A stretch of 64,000 bases of DNA from Flavobacterium hydrocarbonoxydans (GCF_009789235.1 NZ_WSTB01000002.1:248001-312000); one strand, 5' to 3'; positions 54,419 through 63,847 are shown, counted from the first letter of the stretch. Notes: generated by a model from the letters alone, not told the origin. Translations and numbers: made by a program.

Positions 54419-55216
54419 TTAAACCTCTAGATAATTTTCGGAGGCAAATTCGGCAATAATCAGATCAATGTTTGATTTATAGGTTTTCGAAAAAGGAATT
54501 TTTTTATGTAAGTTCCGAATATAACAGGCTGAGTTTCCGTTATGAATTCTCGAAATATACTTTTTATTGATGATGTAACTATTATGAATTCGGATAAACG
54601 GATGCGATAAAATGGTTTCAAAATGCTTCAGGGTTTTGAAAGCCGTAATCATTTCGCCTGAATTCAGGTAAATATCGGTCGAATTATTATCGGCCTGAAA
54701 ATAGCAAATATCAACTGCTCTTAAATAACGGTAATCGCCATAGGATTTAATACAGATTACTAATGGCTTTTCGAATGAATTATCGGTTAACCGTACCGAA
54801 ACGTTATTGCTGTCCACATTAATCAAATCAAAATCAGATTCGATTTTATTCAGTTTAAAAACCACTTTTAAGATATCCAGTCTGTCTAAAGGCTTAAGTA
54901 TATAATCGAAAACCTGATATTGTATTGCCTCAAAAGCAAGTTCTCTGTTTCTTGTAGTAATGATTATTTTAGGAATATACGTTAAATAACGGTGCAGCGC
55001 ATTGATAAACAATAATGACAACTCGCTTTCAGGATTTTGCGGATCGATTTCCAGAAAAACAACATCAGGATGATATTCTAAAACCAGATTGAGCCCTTCG
55101 TGATAATTCGTCGCCGAAGCCATGTGGGCAAATTCCAAAAAACCATCAATTACAGTTCTGGTATTCTGGTTGCTTAACAGATCATCATCGATTATAATGT
55201 ACGAATACTTTTTCAA
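54419..55216 (-). CDS. LytTR-type response regulator with atypical receiver
   Basis: The 265-aa DNA-binding protein starts at TTG 55216; no ATG exists before residue 32 and MKKYSYIIIDDD is the normal receiver start. The acidic pocket (Asp10-Asp12) and the conserved lysine (Lys108 in YILKPLD) are kept. The phospho-acceptor position is Glu56 in VVFLEIDP instead of Asp; Asp58 is two residues on. The LytTR domain (about residues 160-260) includes YFQADNNSTDIYL, FIRIHNSYIINKKYI and the usual beta-strand pattern. No histidine kinase is directly adjacent. With Glu at this site it could be constitutively active or phosphorylation-independent. Confidence 0.88.
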   Translation of the reverse strand: MKKYSYIIIDDDLLSNQNTRTVIDGFLEFAHMASATNYHEGLNLVLEYHPDVVFLEIDPQNPESELSLLFINALHRYLTYIPKIIITTRNRELAFEAIQYQVFDYILKPLDRLDILKVVFKLNKIESDFDLINVDSNNVSVRLTDNSFEKPLVICIKSYGDYRYLRAVDICYFQADNNSTDIYLNSGEMITAFKTLKHFETILSHPFIRIHNSYIINKKYISRIHNGNSACYIRNLHKKIPFSKTYKSNIDLIIAEFASENYLEV

Positions 55217-55629
55217 GGTTAAATATTTAGCAACTTTTGATTATTTTTCCGACAAGAAAAACAATCATTTGTCGTGATTTTTGGATATAATTTGTTTTGG
55301 AACATAATTAATTCATAAAATTACGCAATTAATTCATCAAAATAATTCTTAATTCAAAAGATTTAATCTCTAATAATTACATCAAAAACATCTATTGAGT
55401 GCAATTAATTAAAACATAGAGACATCGGTTTTAAACGCTTAAAAAGGCATTTCACTTCTTTTATAGACTCCTAGCCTACTAATCCGTTTCTTATACCAAC
55501 CATCGAGAATGGCACACAGATGAAACGGATTTTAACGGATTAACGCTGCTAATGACTTACAAAGAGTTATGAAAGACCCGTTATTATCTGTTCAATCAGT
55601 GTCATCTGTGGTCTATTTTTAGGCAAAAA
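55217..55629. other. Non-coding gap between LytTR regulator and glyS
   Basis: This AT-rich stretch has no convincing gene, tRNA or riboswitch. Near 55515-55550 it holds a fragment of the CACAGATGAAACGGATTT type, which I recall as a common degenerate intergenic repeat in Flavobacterium. Confidence 0.5.
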
Positions 55630-55663
55630 AAATCACAAACTCCAATTTAGGAATTTGTGATTT
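55630..55663 (-). terminator. Terminator of glyS
   Basis: On the minus strand AAATCACAAATTCC and GGAGTTTGTGATTT pair with one mismatch and are followed by a run of T's. Confidence 0.85.
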
Positions 55664-55685
55664 CTATATTTAAAGTTTTAAAAAC

Positions 55686-57227
55686 TTACATTTTCATCAA
55701 CCAGTTTTTCATAGAAACTTCGTTTTCGATGATGTTTTTTAATTCAGAGATTTTCACACGATCCTGTTTCATCGTATCTCTATGACGAATGGTTACCGTT
55801 TCGTCTTCGATCGTTTGGTGATCTACTGTAATACAAAATGGCGTTCCAAGAGCATCCTGTCTTCTGTAACGACGACCAACCGCATCTTTTTCATCATACG
55901 CTACATTGAAATCCCATTTTAAATCATCGATGATTTTTTTAGCAATATCAGGCAAACCATCTTTTTTTACTAATGGTAAAACCGCTGCTTTTGTTGGCGC
56001 TAAAACAGATGGTAATTTCAAAACTGTTCTGGTAGAACCATCTTCTAAAAGTTCTTCCTGCAATGATGTTGCAAAAACAGCCAGAAACATTCTATCAAGA
56101 CCTACAGAGGTTTCCACTACATACGGAACATAGTTTTCATTCAATTCAGGATCAAAATATTGTAATTTTCTACCAGAGAATTGTTCGTGTGCTTTTAAGT
56201 CAAAATCGGTTCTTGAATGAATTCCTTCTAATTCTTTAAATCCGAATGGGAAGTTAAACTCGATATCTGCAGCCGCATTTGCATAATGCGCTAATTTTTC
56301 GTGATCATGAAAACGGTAATTTTGTTTTCCTAAACCTAATGAAAGGTGCCATTTCAAACGTGTTTCTTTCCAGTATTCGTATGATTTCATTTCTTCGCCC
56401 GGACGTACAAAAAATTGCATTTCCATTTGTTCAAACTCACGCATACGGAAGATAAATTGTCTTGCCACAATCTCGTTTCTAAAGGCTTTACCAGTTTGAG
56501 CAATACCAAAAGGAACTTTCATACGGCCAGATTTTTGTACGTTCAGGAAGTTTACAAAAATACCCTGAGCTGTTTCCGGACGTAAATACAAATCCATAGC
56601 AGAATCTGCAGAAGCACCTAGTTTTGTTCCGAACATTAAGTTGAATTGCTTCACCTCTGTCCAGTTTCTGGAACCTGTTTCCGGATCTGCAATTTCCAGC
56701 TCTTCGATCAAAGCTTTTACATCAGCCAAATCTTCGTTTCCTAAAGAACGGGCCATTCTTTCCAGAATCTCTCTTTCTTTGGCTTTATACTCCATCACAC
56801 GGGCATTTGTCGTAACAAACTCCTGTTCGTTGAAAGCTTCACCAAAACGAGCTCTTGCTTTTTCGATTTCTTTAACCGCTTTCTGATTTAGCTTTTCAGC
56901 ATAATCTTCAATCAAAACATCGGCTCTGTATCTTTTTTTCGAATCTTTATTATCAATCAACGGATCATTAAAAGCATCTACGTGACCGGAAGCTTTCCAG
57001 GTAGTAGGGTGCATCAATATTGCAGCATCAAGGCCTACAATATTTTCATTCATCTGAACCATTGATTTCCACCAATATTCCCGAATATTCTTTTTTAACT
57101 CTACGCCATTTTGTGCATAATCATACACTGCGCTTAATCCATCATATACTTCGCTTGACGGAAAAATAAATCCGTACTCTTTTGCGTGCGAAACCACATT
57201 CTTAAATATATCTTCTTGTTTTGCCAT
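55686..57227 (-). CDS. glyS: Glycine--tRNA ligase
   Basis: This is the homodimeric class II glycyl-tRNA synthetase, charging tRNA-Gly. At 513 aa it is the expected length for the eukaryote-like alpha2 form used by Bacteroidota. Visible class II features are GIAQTGKAFRNEIVARQFIFRMREFEQMEMQFF (motif 2 area), the ETSVGLDRMFLAVF motif 3, and the anticodon-binding domain from about residue 410 (APTKAAVLPLVKKDGL). The N-terminal KEYGFIFPSSEVYDGLSAVYDYAQNG is diagnostic. A TATTTTTG element lies 8 bp upstream. Confidence 0.97.
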   Translation of the reverse strand: MAKQEDIFKNVVSHAKEYGFIFPSSEVYDGLSAVYDYAQNGVELKKNIREYWWKSMVQMNENIVGLDAAILMHPTTWKASGHVDAFNDPLIDNKDSKKRYRADVLIEDYAEKLNQKAVKEIEKARARFGEAFNEQEFVTTNARVMEYKAKEREILERMARSLGNEDLADVKALIEELEIADPETGSRNWTEVKQFNLMFGTKLGASADSAMDLYLRPETAQGIFVNFLNVQKSGRMKVPFGIAQTGKAFRNEIVARQFIFRMREFEQMEMQFFVRPGEEMKSYEYWKETRLKWHLSLGLGKQNYRFHDHEKLAHYANAAADIEFNFPFGFKELEGIHSRTDFDLKAHEQFSGRKLQYFDPELNENYVPYVVETSVGLDRMFLAVFATSLQEELLEDGSTRTVLKLPSVLAPTKAAVLPLVKKDGLPDIAKKIIDDLKWDFNVAYDEKDAVGRRYRRQDALGTPFCITVDHQTIEDETVTIRHRDTMKQDRVKISELKNIIENEVSMKNWLMKM

Positions 57228-57234
57228 AGTGATG

Positions 57235-57242
57235 CAAAAATA
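57235..57242 (-). promoter_or_regulatory. Putative -7 element of glyS
   Basis: The minus strand reads TATTTTTG, matching TAnnTTTG, eight bases before the ATG. The transcript would be almost leaderless. No TTG box found. Confidence 0.4.
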
Positions 57243-57325
57243 TAAAAAGTGAATTTAAAAAAAAGAAAAAAAGTAAAGATTGAAGTATTGATTTTCATAT
57301 TTTTATAAAACAATACACTTTATAT

Positions 57326-58009
57326 ATGTTTAAATATCTTACAAATCTCTTTTTTCCTCAAGTTTGTGTAGGCTGTCACACGCTTTTAATGAGTAATGAA
57401 GTCGTAGTTTGCACCGGTTGCCGTCACGAAATGCCGTTAACGCAACATCATTTAGATCCTAAAAATGAAGCTTTTCATAAATTTTATGGCAAAATTGATA
57501 TTCAGTACGCAGCTGCTTTTTTAAATTTTAATAAAAAAGGAATCGTTCAGGAGCTCATTCACAATTTAAAATACAAAGGTCAGGAAGAAATAGGCAGCGT
57601 TTTGGGCAACTGGTATGTGGAAGATTTAAAAAAAATACAACGGCATCATTCTTTTGATGCCATAATTCCGGTTCCGTTACATCAAAAAAAATTAAAAGAA
57701 AGAGGATACAACCAAGTTGCTACTTTTGGAAAAGCGTTGTCAGAAGGTCTGAATATTGCTTATGAAGATTCGGTTTTGTTCCGAAAAAAATATTCGAAAA
57801 CCCAATCTAAGAAGAATCTTTTGGGAAGGACTGAAGATATTGAAACCATTTTTGATGTGTATGTATCCGAAGAACATCAAAACAAACATTTTTTATTGAT
57901 TGATGATGTGATTACAACAGGCGCTACACTTGAAGCCTGTTCCCGGGCTTTATTAAAAATCCCAGGAACAAAAATCAGCATTGTATGTATGGCGATTGCC
58001 CATTCGTAA
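57326..58009 (+). CDS. comF: ComF family phosphoribosyltransferase-like protein
   Basis: The 227-aa cytosolic protein has an N-terminal zinc-ribbon-like double CxxC (Cys14/Cys17, Cys29/Cys32). A type I phosphoribosyltransferase domain follows, with PRPP loop FLLIDDVITTGATLEAC near residues 190-207 and the conserved IPVPLHQKKLKERGYNQ. ComF proteins take part in DNA uptake and recombination in competent bacteria; the role in Flavobacteria is uncertain. It converges tail-to-tail on the metalloprotease gene with only 3 bp between the stop codons. Confidence 0.9.
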   Translation: MFKYLTNLFFPQVCVGCHTLLMSNEVVVCTGCRHEMPLTQHHLDPKNEAFHKFYGKIDIQYAAAFLNFNKKGIVQELIHNLKYKGQEEIGSVLGNWYVEDLKKIQRHHSFDAIIPVPLHQKKLKERGYNQVATFGKALSEGLNIAYEDSVLFRKKYSKTQSKKNLLGRTEDIETIFDVYVSEEHQNKHFLLIDDVITTGATLEACSRALLKIPGTKISIVCMAIAHS

Positions 58010-58012
58010 AGT

Positions 58013-60685
58013 TTAATTCACAATTATTTTTCTGGTAATTTCACGATCACCGTCAAGAATTTTTACGATATAAGTTCCAGACTGTACCGCAGGCAACTGA
58101 ATATTCTGGTTGAAACGGGCTGTACTCTGAAATTCATTTTCATATATTTTTCGGCCTAAGAAATCATGCACCAGAATCGTCACACCACTGCTTGTATTAC
58201 TATCAAATTGTACGGTGAAATTTCCTTTATTTGGATTAGGAAATAGAGCAAAATTAGCCAAATCAAAGTCAGAAACTCCCAAAGTATATTGCTGGGTTTG
58301 AATGGTGATAGAAGCAGCATCGATAGTTCCTGTGTCTCCATCAAAATTATCTCTTACTCTTAATGTCCAGTTTCCGTAAGGACTTTCGTCATTAAAAGCA
58401 CTTAATAATTCTTCTGGAATTACCACTTGCAAAGCAGTTTCCTCACAGTCAATAGCATCTCCTGCATCATCATAATTCAATACCAGTGTGTTTTCTGTAC
58501 TTCCACAACTTCTTTCAAATAATTTTACAACCGTTCCCTTTGGGCTAACAATATCGATCTGAACATCAGACAAATAAGCATGTGTAAGTTTCAGATTCAA
58601 ATTTACATCTGTAATAAATACCGCATCACTTGAAGTTGGCACAGTGATTATTCTGGTTGTATAAGCAAATCTCTCAGGAATTTCGAAAGGAGCTGTAAAA
58701 GTATAAGTCTCATTTTTTGTAGTCACATTATACCCAACCGCAAACTGCTTACTATTTACAGCATAGAAAATATTATTCGTAGGCTCGATTAATAATCTGC
58801 AATTTTTAGCTTTGATATCTGCAGGAACAGTAATCACCTGCGAACCATCATTGGGCGTATTCGAAGCTAAAACTGTTGGAAAAGTAAGTCCTCCATCTGT
58901 TGATAATTTTATATTCACATTTGTTGCTCCTGAAATGGTATTGGTATTATTTACACTCCAGGTAATCGTTTGCTGGGTGTTGTTTATCCAGCCCAAATCG
59001 TCTGTGTTTTGAGAAGTAACAGCAAATGGTCCAGCAGCTGCATTAACCGTTACAATCATACTATCGGTATTGGTCTGAGCAGTACCCTGAGCAGCGTTAT
59101 CACGACCCGTTAAGGTAAAATGCAACGTTCTGCCAATAGACGGAACAGATTCCCAGCTTGAAGTTAATTTATTTTGCAAAACCGAATTAAAATCCGGCAT
59201 ATAACGGGTAGCCGATGCAACAGGCGGAAAAGATCTAAACAACGGACCGTCTTTTTTATCCGACAAAGCCAAACTATTACTTCCTGAAGTCGTCACGGCT
59301 GTGTCATATTGCTCCCAGGAATACGTAACGGTATCACCATCAGCATCAGATCCTGTCCCTTTTAAAACAAAAGCAGTGCTAATTGGAATCGTATAATCGG
59401 CACCAGCACTAATAGTTGGCGGATTATTCGTAAGTGTTGTGTTTACCGGACAGGTTTTGTTTGTAAAATTATCCTGAATCTGAAGAATACTGGCATAGGC
59501 AAAATAATCATCTGAATTGTTTTGAATATCATATCCATCTGATACTCCGGCATATCCCATGATGGTAGTGCCGCTTCCGGGTTCAACATTGACATCTGTT
59601 CCTTCTATATCATAAGAAAAAGTATGATTTGCACCTAACTGATGGCCAAATTCATGTATTACAAAATCAATATCAAAAGTATCTCCTTCGGGTGCTTCAT
59701 TAGAGGGTGAGGTATAAGCACTTCCTTTTGCCAATGGGTTTCCGCTTGTTGGGTTTTCGCAAATACAACCAATACAGCCTGCATTTCCGCCACCTCCGGA
59801 AGCGCCAAATAAGTGCCCGATATCATAACCGCTATTGCCAATTTTTGACGTCAAAGCATTTTGTACTTCCTGATTCCAGGCACCATCAGCACCGTCATCA
59901 GCATCCGAATAAGGATCGGTTGCAGCATCAGTATAAATAACAGCGTCATTATTGGCAATTAAAATTAATTTTAAAGCCAAATCTCTATTAAAAATTCCGT
60001 TTACACGGGTCATCGTCGCATTCATCCCTGCCAAAGCGCCTGCTTTAGTCCCTCCAAAATACGCTGTATATTCGCCCGTACAGGACAAAGCCAGTCGCAA
60101 GGTTTTAAAAACTTTAGTATTAGAAGCTGTTTTCGCCGTTTTGCTTTTACCACTTTTATCAACAAGACTTGCAGTTGTTTTACAATTTAAAGCATCCATT
60201 TTACTGCTGTTCTTCGACGTAAAAAGCACATATTGTGATTTATTATCCGGGTTTTTCTCGATAAATTCAGGATTTGCATTTGCTCGGAGTACCATGGTTT
60301 GTACGCCAATTGAAGACAAACTAAAATGGATTTTAGCACCTTTGGTTCCTACGCCTTCATACGCTCTGATTTCAGGATATTTTGCCTGTAGTTCAGGATC
60401 AAAATTAGAAGATTCCCAAACGGTATATTTTTCTAAAACTCCTTCAGCATTTGGAAATGTAATGACTGTATTGCTTTTTTTAGAAGTCTGAAGACCTGCT
60501 CCTGAAAGCTTTTCTTTCAGCAAACCCACATTCAAACTATAAAAAAGCTTGTCTGTACCAGGTGAAGCGACAACACTTTTGTTTGTAGCGGAGCTTTGAC
60601 TTACTTTTTGCCATAATTCATCATTCTGGGCTTGTAATTGAAAACTGCAACATAGAATCAGAACCAAGAGTAATTGTTTTTTCAT
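58013..60685 (-). CDS. Secreted reprolysin-like zinc metalloprotease with T9SS signal
   Basis: This is an extracellular zinc protease of 890 aa with a signal peptide (residues 1-19, QLQAQ) and a propeptide of about 175 residues. The catalytic domain carries the HExxHxxGxxH zinc site HEFGHQLGANH (about residues 343-353) and the Met-turn TIMGYAG. A cadherin/PKD-like and Fn3-like stretch follows (about 420-660), then a P-domain (proprotein-convertase type) near 690-800 (HAYLSDVQIDIVSPKGT). The C-terminal type A T9SS domain ends ...REITRKIIVN, with FALFPNPNKGNFTV. Such proteases degrade proteins outside the cell. It has its own promoter. Confidence 0.92.
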   Translation of the reverse strand: MKKQLLLVLILCCSFQLQAQNDELWQKVSQSSATNKSVVASPGTDKLFYSLNVGLLKEKLSGAGLQTSKKSNTVITFPNAEGVLEKYTVWESSNFDPELQAKYPEIRAYEGVGTKGAKIHFSLSSIGVQTMVLRANANPEFIEKNPDNKSQYVLFTSKNSSKMDALNCKTTASLVDKSGKSKTAKTASNTKVFKTLRLALSCTGEYTAYFGGTKAGALAGMNATMTRVNGIFNRDLALKLILIANNDAVIYTDAATDPYSDADDGADGAWNQEVQNALTSKIGNSGYDIGHLFGASGGGGNAGCIGCICENPTSGNPLAKGSAYTSPSNEAPEGDTFDIDFVIHEFGHQLGANHTFSYDIEGTDVNVEPGSGTTIMGYAGVSDGYDIQNNSDDYFAYASILQIQDNFTNKTCPVNTTLTNNPPTISAGADYTIPISTAFVLKGTGSDADGDTVTYSWEQYDTAVTTSGSNSLALSDKKDGPLFRSFPPVASATRYMPDFNSVLQNKLTSSWESVPSIGRTLHFTLTGRDNAAQGTAQTNTDSMIVTVNAAAGPFAVTSQNTDDLGWINNTQQTITWSVNNTNTISGATNVNIKLSTDGGLTFPTVLASNTPNDGSQVITVPADIKAKNCRLLIEPTNNIFYAVNSKQFAVGYNVTTKNETYTFTAPFEIPERFAYTTRIITVPTSSDAVFITDVNLNLKLTHAYLSDVQIDIVSPKGTVVKLFERSCGSTENTLVLNYDDAGDAIDCEETALQVVIPEELLSAFNDESPYGNWTLRVRDNFDGDTGTIDAASITIQTQQYTLGVSDFDLANFALFPNPNKGNFTVQFDSNTSSGVTILVHDFLGRKIYENEFQSTARFNQNIQLPAVQSGTYIVKILDGDREITRKIIVN

Positions 60686-60706
60686 AAGTGGTATCTTTTA
60701 GTGAAT

Positions 60707-60736
60707 CAAAAATAAGTCAATTAAATTAATTTCAAA
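60707..60736 (-). promoter_or_regulatory. Promoter of the metalloprotease gene
   Basis: On the minus strand TTTG (60733-60736) is followed after 18 bp by TATTTTTG (60707-60714), 21 bp before the ATG. The remaining gap to 60977 holds nothing else I recognise. Confidence 0.5.
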
Positions 60737-60977
60737 CCTTTATACGATATTTAATCGTTTTTCATCGACGAGTGGGGCGATTTTTTTCTACCAGCCTGAT
60801 TGGTGCTTTTGTTTTATTTTCCTTAATTTGAAATTTAGGGTTATAAAATGTAATGAAGACTTCTTTTAAAAGTAACTCTTTCAAGTGATTTACTTACATT
60901 TTCAGCTTTTTCACAAAAACTGCTTTAATAACATCAAAAATCAATTCCGGTTATTATTAGATTTAAAATAGATAGTA

Positions 60978-60985
60978 TAAATTTG
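60978..60985 (+). promoter_or_regulatory. Putative -7 element of ribF
   Basis: TAAATTTG matches TAnnTTTG. It contains the TTG at 60983, so that codon cannot be the translation start if the promoter is real. Confidence 0.5.
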
Positions 60986-61006
60986 CAGCATCTTAAACAA
61001 TTTGCT

Positions 61007-61939
61007 TTGAAGCTCTTTCATTCTATAAACGATTTCCGGTCAACCAAGAAAACCATTCTGACTCTTGGCACCTTTGATGGCGTTCATATTGGTCACAAAA
61101 AAATTTTAGAACGAATTACTCAAAACACTGAGAATGGCAAGTACGAAAGTCTGGTGCTTACTTTTTTTCCGCATCCGCGAATGGTTTTACAGGAAAAATC
61201 AGAGATTAGACTTCTGAATACCATTACCGAAAAAACCAAACTTCTGGAACAAACAGGCATCGAAAACCTTGTTATTCATCCTTTTGACGAAAGTTTCTCC
61301 AGACTCACTGCTGAAGAATTTGTGCATTCTATTTTGGTGGATCAGTTTCATATTCAGAAAATAATTATCGGTTACGACCATCGTTTTGGCCGAAACAGAA
61401 CTGCCGATATAAACGATTTAATTGCTTTTGGTGCCGAATATGGTTTTGAAGTCGAGCAAATTTCTGCTCAGGAAATTCAGGATGTTTCGGTGAGTTCAAC
61501 CAAAATCCGTAAAGCTTTGCAAGAAGGCAATATGGATTTAGCCAATGAATACTTAGGATATTCTTATTTTTTTACCGGCGAAGTTGTAAAAGGAAAACAA
61601 TTAGGAAGAACGATTGGTTTCCCGACAGCCAACATCAAAATTGAAGAAGACTACAAACTGATTCCGAAAAATGGTGTGTATATAGTAAAAGTTGTTGTAG
61701 ATCAAAAAGAAGTTTTCGGAATGATGAATATCGGTTTTAACCCTACAGTTGAAGGTCAGAAACAAACCATCGAAGTCAATATTTTTGATTTTGATGCTGA
61801 TATTTATGGCGAAAAAATCGAAGTTTCCTTGTTGCAATACCTTCGTGAAGAGCAAAAATTTGGTTCGCTGGAATTGCTTACAGCGCAATTAAATCAGGAC
61901 AAGAAAGCTGCTTTGGCTTTTGTGAATCAACTTAAATAA
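61007..61939 (+). CDS. ribF: Bifunctional riboflavin kinase / FAD synthetase
   Basis: RibF makes FMN and then FAD from riboflavin. The start is taken as TTG 61007, giving MKLFHSINDF and a 310-aa product of normal length. An upstream TTG (60983) lies within the promoter and no ATG is available before the first conserved motif. The N-terminal FAD-synthetase domain has TLGTFDGVHIGHKK (residues 19-32) and IIGYDHRFGRNR. The C-terminal flavokinase domain (about 185-305) has GRTIGFPTANI and NGVYIVKV. The gene stands alone, with no other riboflavin genes nearby. Confidence 0.93.
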   Translation: MKLFHSINDFRSTKKTILTLGTFDGVHIGHKKILERITQNTENGKYESLVLTFFPHPRMVLQEKSEIRLLNTITEKTKLLEQTGIENLVIHPFDESFSRLTAEEFVHSILVDQFHIQKIIIGYDHRFGRNRTADINDLIAFGAEYGFEVEQISAQEIQDVSVSSTKIRKALQEGNMDLANEYLGYSYFFTGEVVKGKQLGRTIGFPTANIKIEEDYKLIPKNGVYIVKVVVDQKEVFGMMNIGFNPTVEGQKQTIEVNIFDFDADIYGEKIEVSLLQYLREEQKFGSLELLTAQLNQDKKAALAFVNQLK

Positions 61940-62055
61940 ACTTCTAAAACATACTTTTTCAGGTTTTTAATTCATCGTAGTATTTTTTTTAGTAAATTTG
62001 ATATAGACAGCTGTTTGTCAAATCTTTACTATTAACTTCTTTAAAAATAACCACT

Positions 62056-62493
62056 ATGAAACTACCTAAAGAAATATTCAATGGTTTTTTGATTTTCCTC
62101 GGAATTGGCCTTTATTTTTTACTGATGAATGTACTAGGCTTAGCTGATTTGTTTTACCTGCGTACCTTAAATGTATTTTTTATATTTTGGGGTGTCAATA
62201 GAACATTACAGATGAATCTTCTGGAAGGGGAAACTAATTTTGTATCCAATGCCGTGTCCGCAATGGCAACCTCTGTCGTTGGTGTTTCGCTGAGTGTCTT
62301 CGGATTATTAGTATATAGTTATGCAAGAGGCGGTGACGCTTATGTAAAAACCCTTTCGGAAACGTTTATGTTTGGCGGAAATCCATCAGTACCAACCTAT
62401 TGCATTTGTTTGCTTTTTGAAGGAATTGCTTCCTCCGTAATCGTAACGATGATGCTGATGCTGTACTGGAATAACAAGTACGCTGCTGATTAA
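62056..62493 (+). CDS. Four-helix membrane protein of unknown function
   Basis: I do not recognise a family. The 145-aa product is predicted to span the inner membrane four times, at about residues 9-30, 35-52, 65-88 and 115-138. Short loops lie between the helices and a small soluble stretch is near 89-112 (YARGGDAYVKTLSETFMFGG). There is no signal peptide or known catalytic motif. The gene is isolated by a perfect 17-bp terminator stem, so it is monocistronic. Confidence 0.75.
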   Translation: MKLPKEIFNGFLIFLGIGLYFLLMNVLGLADLFYLRTLNVFFIFWGVNRTLQMNLLEGETNFVSNAVSAMATSVVGVSLSVFGLLVYSYARGGDAYVKTLSETFMFGGNPSVPTYCICLLFEGIASSVIVTMMLMLYWNNKYAAD

Positions 62494-62530
62494 GAACCTG
62501 ATTAATTTTTCAAAATAAAAACAACATTTC

Positions 62531-62587
62531 AACACTCTAAAATCATAGAATTATACTTTTTTATGATTTTAGAGTGTTTCTTTTTTG
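62531..62587. terminator. Terminator with perfect 17-bp stem
   Basis: AACACTCTAAAATCATA (62531-62547) and its exact complement (62562-62578) are followed by CTTTTTT. The loop is 14 nt. Confidence 0.85.
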
Positions 62588-62624
62588 AAATTAACTGACA
62601 AATATTCATTTACGAAAATCAGGA

Positions 62625-62655
62625 TTGGTTGATTAGAACAATTTGACTACTTTTG
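62625..62655 (+). promoter_or_regulatory. Promoter of bioB
   Basis: TTG (62625-62627) is followed after 20 bp by TACTTTTG (62648-62655), 22 bp before the bioB ATG. Confidence 0.65.
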
Positions 62656-62677
62656 AAGCATCAAAAAAAATGTATCG

Positions 62678-63766
62678 ATGAGCATTACAAAACACAATTG
62701 GACAAAAGACGAAATAATCGCCATATATAATAAACCTATGATGGACCTGCTGTATGAAGCAGCAACGATTCATAGAGAAAAACACGATCCAAACGTAGTT
62801 CAGGTTTCTACTTTGTTATCTATTAAAACAGGAGGCTGCCCTGAAGATTGTGGTTATTGTCCGCAAGCAGCACGTTACAACACCGGAGTTGAAGGAAACG
62901 ATCTGATGAGTGTAAGTCAGGTAAAAGCACAGGCTTTGCGTGCCAAATCCAGCGGATCATCCCGTGTTTGTATGGGAGCTGCCTGGAGAAACGTAAAAGA
63001 TGGTGAAGAATTTGACCAGGTGCTGGAAATGGTTCGTACCATCAATAAACTGGATATGGAGGTTTGTTGTACATTAGGTATGATTACCGAAAATCAGGCA
63101 CAGCGTTTGGCAGAAGCTGGTTTATACGCATACAATCATAATTTAGATACTTCTGAAGAATATTATAAAGATGTGATTTCGACTCGTGGTTTCGAAGATC
63201 GTTTGCAAACTATCGAAAATGTTCGTAAAACGAATGTTACCGTTTGTAGCGGAGGAATTATCGGAATGGGAGAAAGCATCGAAGACAGAGCCGGAATGCT
63301 GGTAGCGCTTTCTACCTTGAATCCACAACCAGAATCTGTGCCAATTAATGCTTTGGTAGCAGTTGAAGGAACTCCGATGGAAGAAGAAAAACCAGTTGAA
63401 ATCTGGGAAATGATTCGTATGGTTGCCACAACCAGAATCGTGATGCCAGACACACAGGTACGTTTATCTGCAGGAAGAACCAATATGAGCAGAGAAGGTC
63501 AGGCAATGTGTTTCTTCGCTGGGGCAAATTCTATTTTTGCCGGTGATAAATTACTTACTACTCCAAATCCGGATGTACACGAAGACATGAAAATGTTTGA
63601 AATGTTAGGCTTGATTCCGCAAAAACCTTTCGTAAAAGTTTCTCAGCCACAAACAGTTGAAGCTGCCGATTCGCAATTCGCTCCGCTTGGTGAAAAACCA
63701 AAATGGTCTCGTCCCGGACACGCTATCGAAAGAAATCTTGAAGCTTCTATCAAGTCAAAAAATTAA
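62678..63766 (+). CDS. bioB: Biotin synthase
   Basis: BioB is a radical SAM enzyme that inserts sulfur into dethiobiotin to give biotin. The 362-aa product has the radical-SAM cluster motif CxxxCxxC, Cys54-Cys58-Cys61 in GGCPEDCGYCPQA. Further conserved segments are SSRVCMGAAWRNVKDG, YNHNLDTSEEYY, CSGGIIGMGES and VRLSAGRTNMS, covering SAM, [2Fe-2S] and substrate sites. It has its own promoter and terminator. The next gene is not a bio gene, so the pathway genes are elsewhere. Confidence 0.97.
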   Translation: MSITKHNWTKDEIIAIYNKPMMDLLYEAATIHREKHDPNVVQVSTLLSIKTGGCPEDCGYCPQAARYNTGVEGNDLMSVSQVKAQALRAKSSGSSRVCMGAAWRNVKDGEEFDQVLEMVRTINKLDMEVCCTLGMITENQAQRLAEAGLYAYNHNLDTSEEYYKDVISTRGFEDRLQTIENVRKTNVTVCSGGIIGMGESIEDRAGMLVALSTLNPQPESVPINALVAVEGTPMEEEKPVEIWEMIRMVATTRIVMPDTQVRLSAGRTNMSREGQAMCFFAGANSIFAGDKLLTTPNPDVHEDMKMFEMLGLIPQKPFVKVSQPQTVEAADSQFAPLGEKPKWSRPGHAIERNLEASIKSKN

Positions 63767-63800
63767 TTAAAAGAGTTAAAAAATCTCAGCAAATATTTTT

Positions 63801-63838
63801 AAATTGCTTATAGCTAATACTATAAGCAATTTTTTTAT
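63801..63838 (+). terminator. Terminator of bioB
   Basis: AAATTGCTTATAG and CTATAAGCAATTT form a perfect 13-bp stem with more T's after it. Confidence 0.85.
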
Positions 63839-63847
63839 TTATAAGAG

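Noticed and set aside
55217..55685. tRNA or riboswitch in the gap before glyS
   Set aside because: No cloverleaf, T-loop GTTCRA or conserved aptamer pattern could be found; a glycine T-box is not expected in this phylum and was not seen.
59952..60491. Plus-strand 179-codon frame opposite the metalloprotease
   Set aside because: Antisense to the clear protease propeptide region; composition is that of a reverse-frame shadow.
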